A DNA stretch of 64,000 nucleotides. It comes from CBDDKZ01 sp965230415 (lineage in GTDB: Bacteria > Bacteroidota > Bacteroidia > Cytophagales > JAAEPT01). Location: positions 1-64,000 of the forward strand of contig CBDDKZ010000005.1 in the NCBI GenBank assembly GCA_965230415.1. Reading direction: 5' to 3'. Made by a program: the position numbers and the translations under genes. The notes beneath the pieces are model-generated. The model did no database searches. It saw only the letters and a program-made list of their open reading frames with translations, and had not been told where the DNA came from. This document shows positions 1 to 7,959 of the stretch, in pieces; the stretch's first letter is position 1, and each line of letters starts with the position of its first letter.

Positions 1-139
1 ATTATGCCTCCAAATCTGGACTATATATTGACAAAACATTAACGAAACATGAGCCGATGCGGACAAAACCTGTGCAGAATGCTTTAATGTTTTCATCGCA
101 CGAAAAAATTAAATGACATTGCAAAAGGAGATTATTGTC

Positions 140-1060
140 ATGAAAAAGAAAATCACTGTTATCCTATCTTTATTAATCCTCGCCCTACTTGCCACCGCAA
201 GTTTTTCTACGGCCGATGGCCATTCACAGAACATCTACGACATCGCGTCCAGCAATTCGGATTTTGAAACATTGACTGCGGCCGTTGATGCTGCTGACCT
301 CAAAGGTACATTAGAAGGCTCAGGACCATTCACCGTTTTCGCGCCAACTGATGACGCTTTTGCTGCCCTTGCTGCCGCAGGCATCGACCCTGAAGCAACA
401 TTAGCCAATATCTTACTCTACCATGTTGTTCCTGGTGAACTGTCTGCAGGAGAAGTTCTCTCCGCAGGTACATTGACAACAGCTTTCGATGGTAAAACCT
501 TTGACGTCTCTGGCAACGCTGTTATTACAACGCCAGATGGCATCACAGCTAAAATCGTCGCTACAGATATCGAAGCATCTAATGGCATTATTCATGTAAT
601 TGATGCAGTTATTCCACCACCAGTCAACGCGTTGGACCTTTCTCCAAACGGTAATCCAGAGTTAACAATTGCTGAAGTTGCTGTTGCTGACGGCCGTTTT
701 AATACCCTTGTTGCCGCCTTAGATGCCGCTGGTTTGGTAAGTACTTTCGCCAGCCCTGGTAACTATACCGTATTTGCTCCAACTGATGATGCCTTTGCCG
801 CCCTGGGTGAAGATACAATTAATGCAGTATTGGCCGACCAAGAGTTGCTAACCTCTATCCTCACCTACCACGTCGTATCGGACGAATTAAGCATCAACCG
901 TGTTGCCAACAGTGACACATTGCCAACCCTAAATGGCCAAAGTGTTGATGTTAGTTTCGATGGTGGGCAGGTCATGGTCGATGGCAGCGCCATTATCATC
1001 AACAATGTCCAAGCATCTAATGGCGTTATTCATGTGATTGATGCGGTGTTGATTCCATAG
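140..1060 (+). CDS. Secreted protein with two fasciclin (FAS1) domains
   Basis: A signal peptide (MKKK followed by a hydrophobic stretch to about residue 25) precedes two FAS1 domains, about residues 30-160 and 170-306. Each shows the family signatures: TVFAPTDDAFAAL, then YHVV, then NGxIHVIDAV near the end of the domain. FAS1 proteins are extracellular adhesion modules; the ligand cannot be told from sequence. The start at 140 is preferred over the upstream in-frame ATG at 113 because AGGAG at 126-130 lies 9 bases before it and the signal peptide begins there. The gene stands alone and ends before two hairpins at 1077-1107 and 1159-1193. Confidence 0.93.
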   Translation: MKKKITVILSLLILALLATASFSTADGHSQNIYDIASSNSDFETLTAAVDAADLKGTLEGSGPFTVFAPTDDAFAALAAAGIDPEATLANILLYHVVPGELSAGEVLSAGTLTTAFDGKTFDVSGNAVITTPDGITAKIVATDIEASNGIIHVIDAVIPPPVNALDLSPNGNPELTIAEVAVADGRFNTLVAALDAAGLVSTFASPGNYTVFAPTDDAFAALGEDTINAVLADQELLTSILTYHVVSDELSINRVANSDTLPTLNGQSVDVSFDGGQVMVDGSAIIINNVQASNGVIHVIDAVLIP

Positions 1061-1076
1061 GGTTTGTTGGCGATAA

Positions 1077-1107
1077 GATTGGTTCAATTCAGAAAATTGA
1101 ACCAATC
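1077..1107. repeat. 13-bp perfect hairpin after the FAS1 gene
   Basis: The arms 1077-1089 and 1095-1107 are perfectly complementary around a 5-base loop. No T-tract follows, so it is a palindrome or 3'-end stabiliser rather than a clear intrinsic terminator. Confidence 0.7.
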
Positions 1108-1158
1108 TAAGTCAAATAGACTCAAGGAACCACGCATACTTTCTCTTCCTTTCTTTCG

Positions 1159-1193
1159 AAAAACCCGATGCCCACCCATGGTGTCGGGTTTTT
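1159..1193 (+). terminator. Intrinsic terminator (AAAAACCCGA hairpin)
   Basis: AAAAACCCGA (1159-1168) pairs with TCGGGTTTTT (1184-1193), followed by more T residues. A-tract and T-tract flank the stem, so it can work in both directions. It separates the FAS1 gene from yqeK. Confidence 0.8.
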
Positions 1194-1215
1194 CCCTTTT
1201 TGTTACACTTAGCGG

Positions 1216-1827
1216 ATGGATGAACGATTACGGCCGTATCTAAAAAATATCCCGCTCACCAACGACATCCCCACCGATGTCGTCACCATTTTAGAAACCT
1301 ACAACTACAAAAAAGTCGCCACCCATGTCGGCGAGGTAGCTGCCGAAATCAGTCGGTTGGCCACAAAATTCGATGCCCCACAAAACCTTGCACTTGCTGG
1401 CTGGCTGCACGATGTCAGTGCGATCATTCCTAATGCTGATCGCGTTGAGTTATGTCAACACTTTGGTTTGGAAGTGCTACCCGAAGAACGTCAGGTGCCG
1501 ATGCTCTTGCATCAAAAATTATCAGCCGTCATGGCGAGAGAGGTTTGGGGTGTAAATGACAATGATATCCTCGGCGCCATCGCTTGCCACACCACCCTTA
1601 AAGCCAACGCCTCCCAAGCCGACAAAATCATGTTCCTGGCCGACAAAATTAGTTGGGATCAAGCTGGCACCCCACCTTATCTGGATGAATTGTTGGCCGC
1701 GTTGGCAGATGGCTTGGATACGGCCGTAACTTACTTCCTCACCTACCTCTGGCAGCGCAAAGAAAAGCTAAAAGTTATTCATCCCTATTTTGTTGAAGCA
1801 TACGAAGACGCGATGCGTGAAACGTGA
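1216..1827 (+). CDS. yqeK: YqeK-family HD-domain phosphohydrolase
   Basis: At 203 aa it has the length and motif order of YqeK, an HD-domain enzyme that symmetrically hydrolyses diadenosine tetraphosphate (Ap4A) in the cytoplasm. Visible metal-ligand candidates are His37 (ATHVGEV), His65-Asp66 (GWLHDVS), His99 (LLHQKLS), His125 (IACHTT) and Asp143 (LADKIS). In many genomes yqeK sits beside nadD and rsfS, but here it stands alone after a terminator. The stop codon lies inside a 13-bp inverted repeat (1822-1834 / 1890-1902) that ends in a T-run and probably terminates transcription. An ACGGCCGT palindrome is inside the gene at 1230 and another at 1720. Confidence 0.85.
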   Translation: MDERLRPYLKNIPLTNDIPTDVVTILETYNYKKVATHVGEVAAEISRLATKFDAPQNLALAGWLHDVSAIIPNADRVELCQHFGLEVLPEERQVPMLLHQKLSAVMAREVWGVNDNDILGAIACHTTLKANASQADKIMFLADKISWDQAGTPPYLDELLAALADGLDTAVTYFLTYLWQRKEKLKVIHPYFVEAYEDAMRET

Positions 1828-1908
1828 TGCGTGAACAGGCACACGCGCCGTTTGCACTTAATCATTATAGATCAATCACGAATTACGCATCACGCATCAC
1901 GTTTTTTT
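1822..1908 (+). terminator. Inverted repeat with T-run at the yqeK 3' end
   Basis: ACGTGATGCGTGA (1822-1834) is the exact reverse complement of TCACGCATCACGT (1890-1902), followed by seven T. The arm contains the yqeK stop codon, and the motif stutters (CGCATCACGCATCACG), like the other intergenic palindromes on this side. Long loop (55 nt), so terminator activity is an inference. Confidence 0.55.
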
Positions 1909-1928
1909 AAAACTATAAGGAAAACATT

Positions 1929-2219
1929 ATGATCCTAGAAGTCGCCATCTTAAACATCATTCCTGGAGAAGCAGCCTCGTTTGAAACTGCTTTTGGCCAA
2001 GCACAGGCCATCATCAGTAGCATGAATGGCTATATTTCGCATGAACTGCAAAAATGCATCGAAGTGGAAAATCAATATATTTTGTTGGTACATTGGGAGA
2101 CATTAGAAGACCACACGGTCGGCTTCCGCCAATCGGCCGAATATCAAGAGTGGAAAGCACTCTTGCACCACTTTTATGATCCCTTCCCTCGTGTCGATCA
2201 TTACGAGAAAATCTATTAA
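1929..2219 (+). CDS. ABM-family (antibiotic biosynthesis monooxygenase-like) protein
   Basis: A 96-residue alpha/beta-barrel-type protein. It begins MILEVAILNIIPGE, has the helix with SSMNGYISHELQKC, the core strand YILLVHWETLEDH, and the late helix FRQSAEYQEW, matching the dimeric ferredoxin-like ABM fold. Members include quinone-forming monooxygenases, haem-degrading enzymes and many without known function; the substrate cannot be inferred. AAGG is seen just before the ATG. The gene sits alone, followed by two intergenic palindromes (2255-2320 and 2365-2413). Confidence 0.8.
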   Translation: MILEVAILNIIPGEAASFETAFGQAQAIISSMNGYISHELQKCIEVENQYILLVHWETLEDHTVGFRQSAEYQEWKALLHHFYDPFPRVDHYEKIY

Positions 2220-2254
2220 AGTTGTTCCTGTTTAAGAAGTCCCCTGTTTTTGCA

Positions 2255-2320
2255 ACGCGGATAAACACGGATTGAGCGGATTTTAATCTTATTATCCGCC
2301 CGATCCGCGTTTATCCGCGT
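2255..2320. repeat. Intergenic inverted repeat, CGCGGATAAACACGG family, copy 1
   Basis: Arm 2255-2272 pairs with 2303-2320 with one mismatch in 18. A second, more diverged copy of the same unit is at 8553-8617. No coding potential; probably a mobile or REP-like palindrome of this genome. Confidence 0.8.
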
Positions 2321-2364
2321 CCAACTTTGGAAACAGATTTATTTGGGAACAACTCTATTAGACA

Positions 2365-2413
2365 AGTAATCAGTTTTCAGATGCCAGTGTTCAGTGACTG
2401 AAAACTGATTACT
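2365..2413. repeat. Intergenic inverted repeat, AGTAATCAGTTTTCAG family
   Basis: The 16-base arms 2365-2380 and 2398-2413 are perfectly complementary. The unit then repeats partly again (ACTGATTACTGAAAACTG, to about 2428). A fragment of a similar unit, CTGAAAACTG, occurs near 8656. No coding potential. Confidence 0.8.
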
Positions 2414-2450
2414 GATTACTGAAAACTGTTCCCCAACAAATCTCATCCCC

Positions 2451-2484
2451 CTGTCACACAGCTGTCACAATAAACATGTACAAT
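2451..2484 (+). promoter_or_regulatory. Pho-box-like direct repeat plus -10 element
   Basis: CTGTCAC occurs at 2451-2457 and again at 2462-2468, an 11-bp direct repeat matching the classical PhoB box (two CTGTCAn half sites 11 bp apart). TACAAT at 2479-2484 follows after 10 bases, where a PhoB-activated promoter has its -10. It lies upstream of the PhoB-like regulator gene at 2612, suggesting autoregulation. That is inferred from the match, not shown. Confidence 0.6.
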
Positions 2485-2525
2485 GGTGCCCAAAATCAAG
2501 ATTCAGGGGCAACTATACAGATTGC

Positions 2526-2593
2526 TGTCATTTCGACGAGTGAAGCGAGGAGAAATCTTGTACAACAGCATGGTCGAAGGGGTCGAAATGACA
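2526..2593. repeat. Palindromic repeat with TGTCATTTCGA ends, copy 1
   Basis: TGTCATTTCGA (2526-2536) faces TCGAAATGACA (2583-2593) with GAGGAGAAATC between. It lies in the leader between the Pho-box promoter and the regulator start. A related copy follows the regulator gene at 3319-3399. Confidence 0.75.
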
Positions 2594-2611
2594 CCTAACA
2601 AGGAAGGTTTT

Positions 2612-3304
2612 ATGGGTGCCAAAATATTGGTCGTTGATGATGAAGCTCCTATCGTCGATGTACTGGTCTACAACTTGGAAAAAGCACATTATGATGTTTC
2701 TGTTGCCCGCGATGGTGCCGAGGCACTCGCGGTTGCGCGCCGTGTCCAGCCAGATTTGATTGTGCTCGACATCATGTTGCCTCATCTTGATGGCCTCGAA
2801 GTTTGCCGCATTTTGCGCCATGAGCAAGACGTCGCCATCATTATGTTAACTGCTCGTGACACAGAAATTGATCGTGTGGTTGGGCTAGAATTGGGTGCCG
2901 ATGATTACGTCGTCAAACCGTTTAGCGTCCGTGAGCTGTTGGCCCGAGTCAAAAATGTGCTGCGCCGCACAAGCAACCAAACGCAAACGAGTGAAGCAAC
3001 CCGTCTTTGCATTGGGCCGCTCGTCGTCGATGACACCTCACATGAAGCAAAGGTAGGTGTTGTCCAATTGGACCTCACCTTGCTGGAATTCGATACATTG
3101 AAAATGCTGGCGCAACATGTGGGACAAGTCCTCAAACGGGAACAACTCCTCGCCGAGGTATGGGGCTACGATTTTGACGGCGACTCTCGTGTTGTCGATG
3201 CGGTGATCAAACGTCTGCGTGCCAAACTGCGTGAAGCCGCCCCAGATTCAGAAATGATTGTAACCGTCCGTGGCGTCGGTTATAAGTTGTTAAAACCAGA
3301 GTAA
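2612..3304 (+). CDS. PhoB/OmpR-family response regulator
   Basis: A 230-residue regulator: receiver domain (about 1-120) with acidic pair Asp9-Asp10, phospho-acceptor Asp53 in VLDIMLP, conserved Thr in LTARD and Lys in VVKPFS; then an OmpR-type winged helix (about 133-230) with LLEFDTLKMLAQH, REQLLAEVWGYDFDGDSRVVDAVIKRLRAKL and VTVRGVGYKL. The ATG at 2612 has AGGAAGG 4-10 bases before it; the longer frame from 2483 runs through a repeat and is rejected. It pairs with the kinase gene downstream. The Pho-box-like repeats in front of this gene and at 5173-5190 suggest a PhoBR-type phosphate system. Confidence 0.92.
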   Translation: MGAKILVVDDEAPIVDVLVYNLEKAHYDVSVARDGAEALAVARRVQPDLIVLDIMLPHLDGLEVCRILRHEQDVAIIMLTARDTEIDRVVGLELGADDYVVKPFSVRELLARVKNVLRRTSNQTQTSEATRLCIGPLVVDDTSHEAKVGVVQLDLTLLEFDTLKMLAQHVGQVLKREQLLAEVWGYDFDGDSRVVDAVIKRLRAKLREAAPDSEMIVTVRGVGYKLLKPE

Positions 3305-3318
3305 CTTCACAGACTGCT

Positions 3319-3399
3319 TGTCATTTCGAGGAGTACAACGGTGAGAAATCTTTTGAGATAGCACTGTCATCAAAGATTTCTCTCTTTGGTCGAAATGAC
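3319..3399. repeat. Palindromic repeat with TGTCATTTCGA ends, copy 2
   Basis: TGTCATTTCGA (3319-3329) faces TCGAAATGAC (3390-3399), with an inner pair of AGAAATCTTT / AAAGATTTCT type. It fills the gap between the regulator and its kinase. Repeat DNA therefore lies on both sides of the regulator gene. Confidence 0.75.
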
Positions 3400-3424
3400 G
3401 TATAAGAAACGACCAACCAAAACT

Positions 3425-5029
3425 ATGAAAAAAAGTCCAGAGATTTTTAAAAGCATCCGTGTTCGTCTCATTTTAAGCCATCTGATTGCGATTATTTTAG
3501 TGATGATGGTTTCCGGTTTTCTGCTTCTATCCTTCTTGCAAAACTACTTTCTGCAAACAATGGAGGACGGGCTGCTGGCCCAAGCGCGCATCACAACCCA
3601 AATCCTTATTCCAGGTGCCATCGCGGAAGCCCCCTTTCCCACAACAAGCAACGTCATCACACAAAACTACTTAAATACATACAACTCGCAAGATAACCTT
3701 GAATCTCAAGATAACTTATTTCTCTACAGATTTGACCCGACAGAAACGGTTACTGGAACTCAGGCTATTTCACAAAATGATTTCTTCACTGATGATATTG
3801 ACATAACACTTCTAGAAGAAGCATCGCTACAAATGGGAACTCAACTCAACACGCGCATCCGCATTCTAGACAAGCAAGGCCAAATTGTGATCGATTCGGA
3901 GATACCTGAAAGTGAAACGTCCATGCAAACGGATCCCCTGGCGATCCAAGCCTTAGAAGGTAGTTATGGCAGTTATACGGAAACGATTGATGAGCAACAG
4001 GTCATGTCCGTGGCTGTGCCCGCTTTTGTCGATAATCGCTTGGTCGGGGTGGTCTATTTGAGCCAACCGTTAGATACAATTCTGATTGTTCTGTAAGAAT
4101 TGCAAACACGCTGGCTCGCCTCAACATTGATCGCCGTGCTTTTGGCAGGCGTTGTTGCCTTGATCATGTCACAAGCCATTACAAAGCCCTTGGAAAAATT
4201 GACTGATCTCGCCAATGATTTATCACAACAATTTTCAACAACCCAAGCACCGCCACCAACAACAAAATCGTGGGATGAAATTGGGCAATTACAACTTGCG
4301 TTTGATGAAATGACCTATCGTTTGCAAACGTCGCAACAAATGCAAATTGACTTTGTCGCCAATGTATCGCACGAACTACGCACACCGCTCACATCGGTCA
4401 AAGGGATGGTCGAAACACTCCAAGACGGCGCGGTTGACGATTTAAAAGTACGCGACCGCTTTTTAGATACCATCGCCAGAGAAACAGATCGCCTCATTCG
4501 ATTGGTAAAGGATCTGTTGCTGCTCTCGCGGGCAGATTCAGATGCCTTACAACTGCAAAAACAAACGCTCGATTTGGTCGATTTGACGGAAGCAACCATC
4601 CATCAGATTCAGCCGCAGGCGTATGGCAAACAAGTGACAATCAAGCAAAACTCAAGCGACGCAGAAGTCTCTGTTGACGCCGATCGTGATCGTATCCAAC
4701 AAGTACTGCTCAATTTGTTGGACAACGCAATCAAATATTCGCCATCCCAAACCACGGTAACTGTTTCTATAGGCCACTATGCGGCTGAAGATATACTTGT
4801 CACCATCAAAGATGAGGGCATGGGAATCGCCTCTTCCCAGTTACCCCACATTGGGGAACGTTTCTACCGCACAGACAAGGCACGTTCGCGCGGCAAAGGT
4901 GGCAGTGGGTTAGGTTTGGCCATCGCCCGTGCCTTGGTTGAAGCCCATGAAGGGCATTTGTGGGTTGAGAGTGAGGAGGGGAAGGGTACGGCCGTTTACT
5001 TCACACTCCCCAAACCACAAGAAAATTAA
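3425..5029 (+). pseudogene. PhoR-like sensor histidine kinase, interrupted by an in-frame TAA
   Basis: One frame runs from ATG 3425 to 5029 except for TAA at 4094-4096 (codon 224). Before it: TM helix (about 16-40) and an extracytoplasmic sensor with DxQGxIVIDSE and YLSQPLD. After it, in the same frame: ELQTRW, the second TM helix, HAMP (ITKPLEKLTDLANDLS), HisKA with His316 in VSHELRTPL, and an ATPase domain with NLLDNAIKYS, DEGMGI and GSGLGLAI. All kinase motifs are intact, so the stop is recent, a sequencing error, or marks a split protein. A TTG at 4100 could restart the kinase half. It follows its regulator with about 120 bp of repeat between. Confidence 0.85.
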
Positions 5030-5041
5030 ACAAATTCATCC

Positions 5042-5109
5042 TGTCATGCTGAGTAAAACGAAGCATCCCTATAAGCTAAAAGGGATGCTTCACTTTGTTC
5101 AGCATGACA
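5042..5109. repeat. Palindromic repeat with TGTCATGCTGA ends
   Basis: TGTCATGCTGA (5042-5052) pairs with TCAGCATGACA (5099-5109), and GAAGCATCCCT (5060-5070) approximately with AGGGATGCTTC (5081-5091). It begins 12 bases after the kinase stop. Units of this type are common intergenic palindromes in many bacterial genomes; here it may also end the two-component transcript. Confidence 0.8.
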
Positions 5110-5172
5110 AAGCAAGCACAGTTATTTTCTTAAACTTTAATATTGAGCAATTGCGCTCTAACTGTGCCTGTA

Positions 5173-5206
5173 TGATCACAAAGCTGTCACAAACCACCCG
5201 TATGAT
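5173..5206 (+). promoter_or_regulatory. Second Pho-box-like promoter
   Basis: CTGTCAC at 5184-5190 is preceded, 11 bp earlier, by the weaker half site TGATCAC (5173-5179) and followed after exactly 10 bases by TATGAT (5201-5206). This spacing equals that of the promoter at 2451-2484. It drives the membrane/zinc-ribbon gene at 5265, which would put that gene in the same regulon. Inferred from sequence similarity alone. Confidence 0.5.
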
Positions 5207-5264
5207 CTCTACAAATTAGTAAACCAAGTGCTCACTGAGCACGCCTATTTTGAAGGGGATCATC

Positions 5265-6767
5265 ATGAACATAGAACCAATAACAAAGCACCTTAATTGG
5301 TGGTTAACAGGTGTCTTGGCCTTGATTTTAATTGCGCTCTTTTGGGGATATGCGCAATTGGCAGACACCCCCGAAATGATCATTAACACGGAAGAAATTC
5401 CGAGCGATCCGTTTAGTGGGTTTATTTACCAGGCTCCCGCAACCTTAAATTACTTTTTGAATGAGGATGCCGCCACTTTTGCAATGCATGATCGTTTAAG
5501 CAGTATCCTCCCGCTCGTTACACTCAATTTTGCTACCTGGGAAAATGATGTGGAGGCAGAAATAACAGCCCGTTACGAAGAAGATGCAGCCCAAAACCGG
5601 ACACTTTATGATTTAAACTTTGAGAGTGTGTACCAATTCTCATATGGCGAAATCCCAACAACAACACTCGAATTCATATTTCCTTTCCCTGAAAATTTAG
5701 CCACGCTGCATGATGTACAATTTTTGGTAAATGGCGAGGAAGCAACAGATGTTCAATTTTCGCCGCAGCAAATTCGTTGGGTAACACCTGTTGTTTCCGG
5801 AGACGAATTTGAGATTGGGGTCCAATACAAAGCCTCTGGGGAAGGCCAATTTGTTTACGCTTTGCGCCAAGGCTTGCGCGCCGATTCGTTGGATGCCACG
5901 TTTGTGGTGAAAGGCGCGCCAGACAGCACGGTCGCCGCGGGCTCGTTACCACCGACAGACCAAAACCGGATTGATGGAAAAGATGTGTTCACCTGGCAAT
6001 ATAACGATTTGATTGTCGATCAAAATATTCAATTGGATTTACCTATTGCGCAAACGATTGCTGAGCAAACGGCCGTATTCCAATATGAATTCACCACCCT
6101 GCGCCAAATCGCACCGTTATTGGTCATCTTGTTTTTGCTCAGCTTCGCCCTCATCTTGCGCATGACCGAGTGGCGGTTAAGTTTGCCCGGTTATTTGATT
6201 TTGGGATTGACCGCTGCCTGGTTTTATCCTCTCTTCACCTTTCTCAGCTCTGAAATTGGGATCGTGTGGGCAGGTATCCTCGCAACGGGCATCGTCTTTG
6301 TGTTGCTCTTACTGTTCTTGCGCTTGATGCTAAAAACGTGGCGTGTTGGGCTTTTGCTCGCGTGGCCGTTCTTTATTTGCATCGGCATGTTGTCATTGGG
6401 GATGTTTTCTAGCTATTCCGCCGTGTGGTTAGCAGTGGGTGGCACATTGTTGGGTGGGACTTTGTTGGTGGCGTATGCGCAACGGCCGTTTACCTTCGAA
6501 CCCACTTCCCCAACAACCGTCACCGAAAGTGAAGCAGCCGAACAACCCGATACGCCAACCATTTACTGTCCGCAATGCGGCCGTTTGCAAGATGAAGACT
6601 TCGATTATTGCCCTAGCTGCGGTTTCGACAATGAACAACTACAACGCTGCCAACATTGTCACCACGAACAAATAATCAATACCACCGCAGGCGACGATGA
6701 ACAAATTGCATTTTGTCTCCATTGTGGCCAGCAATGGCAAGCTACCACTTGGCAATTAGCCATATAA
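5265..6767 (+). CDS. Membrane protein with C-terminal zinc ribbons, function unknown
   Basis: About 500 residues. One TM helix near the N-terminus (about 14-32) is followed by a large beta-rich extracytoplasmic domain (about 40-270), a cluster of four or five TM helices (about 285-410), and a cytoplasmic tail with Cys4 zinc ribbons: CPQCG...CPSCG, CQHCHH and CLHCGQQW. This order (exported domain, helices, zinc ribbons) is not one I can name. The start at 5265 has GAAGGGGA at 5252-5259. The preceding Pho-box-like promoter links it to the neighbouring two-component system. Possible role: membrane sensor or transport accessory; not determined. Confidence 0.8.
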   Translation: MNIEPITKHLNWWLTGVLALILIALFWGYAQLADTPEMIINTEEIPSDPFSGFIYQAPATLNYFLNEDAATFAMHDRLSSILPLVTLNFATWENDVEAEITARYEEDAAQNRTLYDLNFESVYQFSYGEIPTTTLEFIFPFPENLATLHDVQFLVNGEEATDVQFSPQQIRWVTPVVSGDEFEIGVQYKASGEGQFVYALRQGLRADSLDATFVVKGAPDSTVAAGSLPPTDQNRIDGKDVFTWQYNDLIVDQNIQLDLPIAQTIAEQTAVFQYEFTTLRQIAPLLVILFLLSFALILRMTEWRLSLPGYLILGLTAAWFYPLFTFLSSEIGIVWAGILATGIVFVLLLLFLRLMLKTWRVGLLLAWPFFICIGMLSLGMFSSYSAVWLAVGGTLLGGTLLVAYAQRPFTFEPTSPTTVTESEAAEQPDTPTIYCPQCGRLQDEDFDYCPSCGFDNEQLQRCQHCHHEQIINTTAGDDEQIAFCLHCGQQWQATTWQLAI

Positions 6768-6770
6768 ACC

Positions 6771-7854
6771 TTGTAGAGCAACTGTGTTAAGAGTCAAGGC
6801 TTTTCACAGGCTCTACTTCACGCCAAGGTTGATTGTCACGAATCATGGCATTAAGCATGGTTAGCAATTTACGCATACAGGCCACAATCGCAACTTTCTT
6901 TTCTTTGCCTCGACGACATAATTGTTGATAAAACATCTGAATAACAGGGTTATATTTAATGGCTGATAAAGTTGCCATATACAAAACTGAACGAATATTG
7001 GCACGACCTCCTTTCACCCGTCGCTTGCCACGCATCCGACCACTATCTTTGTTGAAAGGTGCAATGCCCACTAGTGCGGCAATCTTTTGGCGACTATACA
7101 CACCCAGTTCGGGCAAGTCGGCAAGCAAGATGGCCGAAGTAATCGGTCCAATCCCTGGCACACTAATTAATATCTCTTTTTTCTGGCGAAAGGTTGGTAG
7201 CTTATCGATGAAATCATCAATATCATCATTTAGTCTATCTAACTCTTCCTCTAGCCAAGCAATATGCTCTCGAATTCGTTCTTGGGTTGCTTCGGGAGCC
7301 GTGCCTAACCGATTCTTCTCTGCTGTGCCCATATCAATAACTTGGCGTCTTCGGGTCATCAACGCGGATAATTGCTGTTCTTCTTCACTTGGCAATTGGG
7401 TGATAGGTGGTTTGATCGCTGCCCCGTATCGCGCTAACAAACGGGCATCTAAACGGTCTGTCTTGGCTAACAAGCCAATCGACCGCGCAAACTCACGCAC
7501 TCGGCCAGGATGCACACGGGCAAAGGGGAGTTTGACTTCATACAAAGCTGTGAGTAGTCCCAGTTCCAATCCTCCTGTTGATTCCACAACAATCAAGGTT
7601 GGATTGAGTTGCTGTATTTTCGTCACAAGCTGGTTGATCCCAGTCTTGTTATTCTTTTCTGACCATTCAAACTTCCCATCCTCATCAGCGATATCGAGTT
7701 GGTGTTTGGATACATCAATACCTAGGCACACAGCCGTTTCATTCATTTTACTTTTCTCTATTTATCTATCCCGTTCTAGCAAAATACGGACTCTTTCGTC
7801 CTTCCAACTGTTCGGGTATTTTATAAAACAGACACAGCGACCCATGCTCTACAA
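6771..7854 (-). mobile_element. IS110-family insertion sequence
   Basis: The transposase gene is flanked by a 10-bp inverted repeat: TTGTAGAGCA at 6771-6780 and its exact complement at 7845-7854. It sits just after the stop of the zinc-ribbon gene and before the thioredoxin-like gene. The true ends may lie outside the repeats, because IS110 elements often have no terminal repeats and the structured non-coding end may extend to about 7,930. No target duplication is seen, as expected for this family. Confidence 0.75.
6787..7746 (-). CDS. IS110-family transposase (DEDD recombinase)
   Basis: 319 aa, full length. The N-terminal RuvC-like DEDD domain has GIDVSKHQLDIA (Asp), VVESTGG (Glu) and KTDRLDARLLARY (Asp, Asp). 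A coiled-coil linker (about 130-190) follows, then the transposase_20 domain: ISVPGIGPITSAILLADLPEL, KIAALVGIAPFNKDSGRMRGKRRVKGGRANIR with the conserved catalytic Ser in KDSG. IS110 enzymes recombine DNA guided by a bridge RNA encoded in the non-coding end. Here the gene reads leftwards, so the upstream non-coding end lies at 7747 to about 7,930. No disruption is seen, so the enzyme could be active. Confidence 0.95.
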   Translation of the reverse strand: MNETAVCLGIDVSKHQLDIADEDGKFEWSEKNNKTGINQLVTKIQQLNPTLIVVESTGGLELGLLTALYEVKLPFARVHPGRVREFARSIGLLAKTDRLDARLLARYGAAIKPPITQLPSEEEQQLSALMTRRRQVIDMGTAEKNRLGTAPEATQERIREHIAWLEEELDRLNDDIDDFIDKLPTFRQKKEILISVPGIGPITSAILLADLPELGVYSRQKIAALVGIAPFNKDSGRMRGKRRVKGGRANIRSVLYMATLSAIKYNPVIQMFYQQLCRRGKEKKVAIVACMRKLLTMLNAMIRDNQPWREVEPVKSLDS

Positions 7855-7907
7855 CGGTCTCTTCGTACCTAGACGTCCTCGGTCTGCTGTGTCCCTTTTA
7901 TCATACT
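7747..7907 (-). ncRNA. Candidate IS110 bridge RNA region
   Basis: About 160-170 bp of non-coding DNA lies upstream of the transposase start. It contains GACACAGC (7831-7838) pairing with GCTGTGTC (7886-7893) and inner segments with the repeated word GGTCT, giving a multiloop. IS110 elements encode a bridge RNA of roughly this size in their non-coding end, upstream of the transposase. The RNA itself, its ends and its target/donor loops are inference. Confidence 0.4.
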
Positions 7908-7928
7908 AGACGCCCCGCTGGGGCGTCT
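7908..7928. repeat. Perfect 9-bp G+C-rich hairpin
   Basis: AGACGCCCC (7908-7916) pairs exactly with GGGGCGTCT (7920-7928) around GCT. It lies between the IS110 end and the thioredoxin-like gene. Neither side has a T-run of more than a few bases, so it may be an element boundary or a host 3' structure. Confidence 0.6.
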
Positions 7929-7959
7929 CCCGATTCATCCATAAAGGAGATAAACCGAC

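Noticed and set aside
1822..1902. Phage attachment site or CRISPR-like repeat from the stuttering palindromes
   Set aside because: No integrase, cas gene or regular spacer-repeat pattern; the units are single inverted repeats.
6959..7909. 316-codon plus-strand frame opposite the transposase
   Set aside because: Shadow of the IS110 gene; Ser/Arg-rich, with no family match, while the minus-strand frame has all IS110 motifs.
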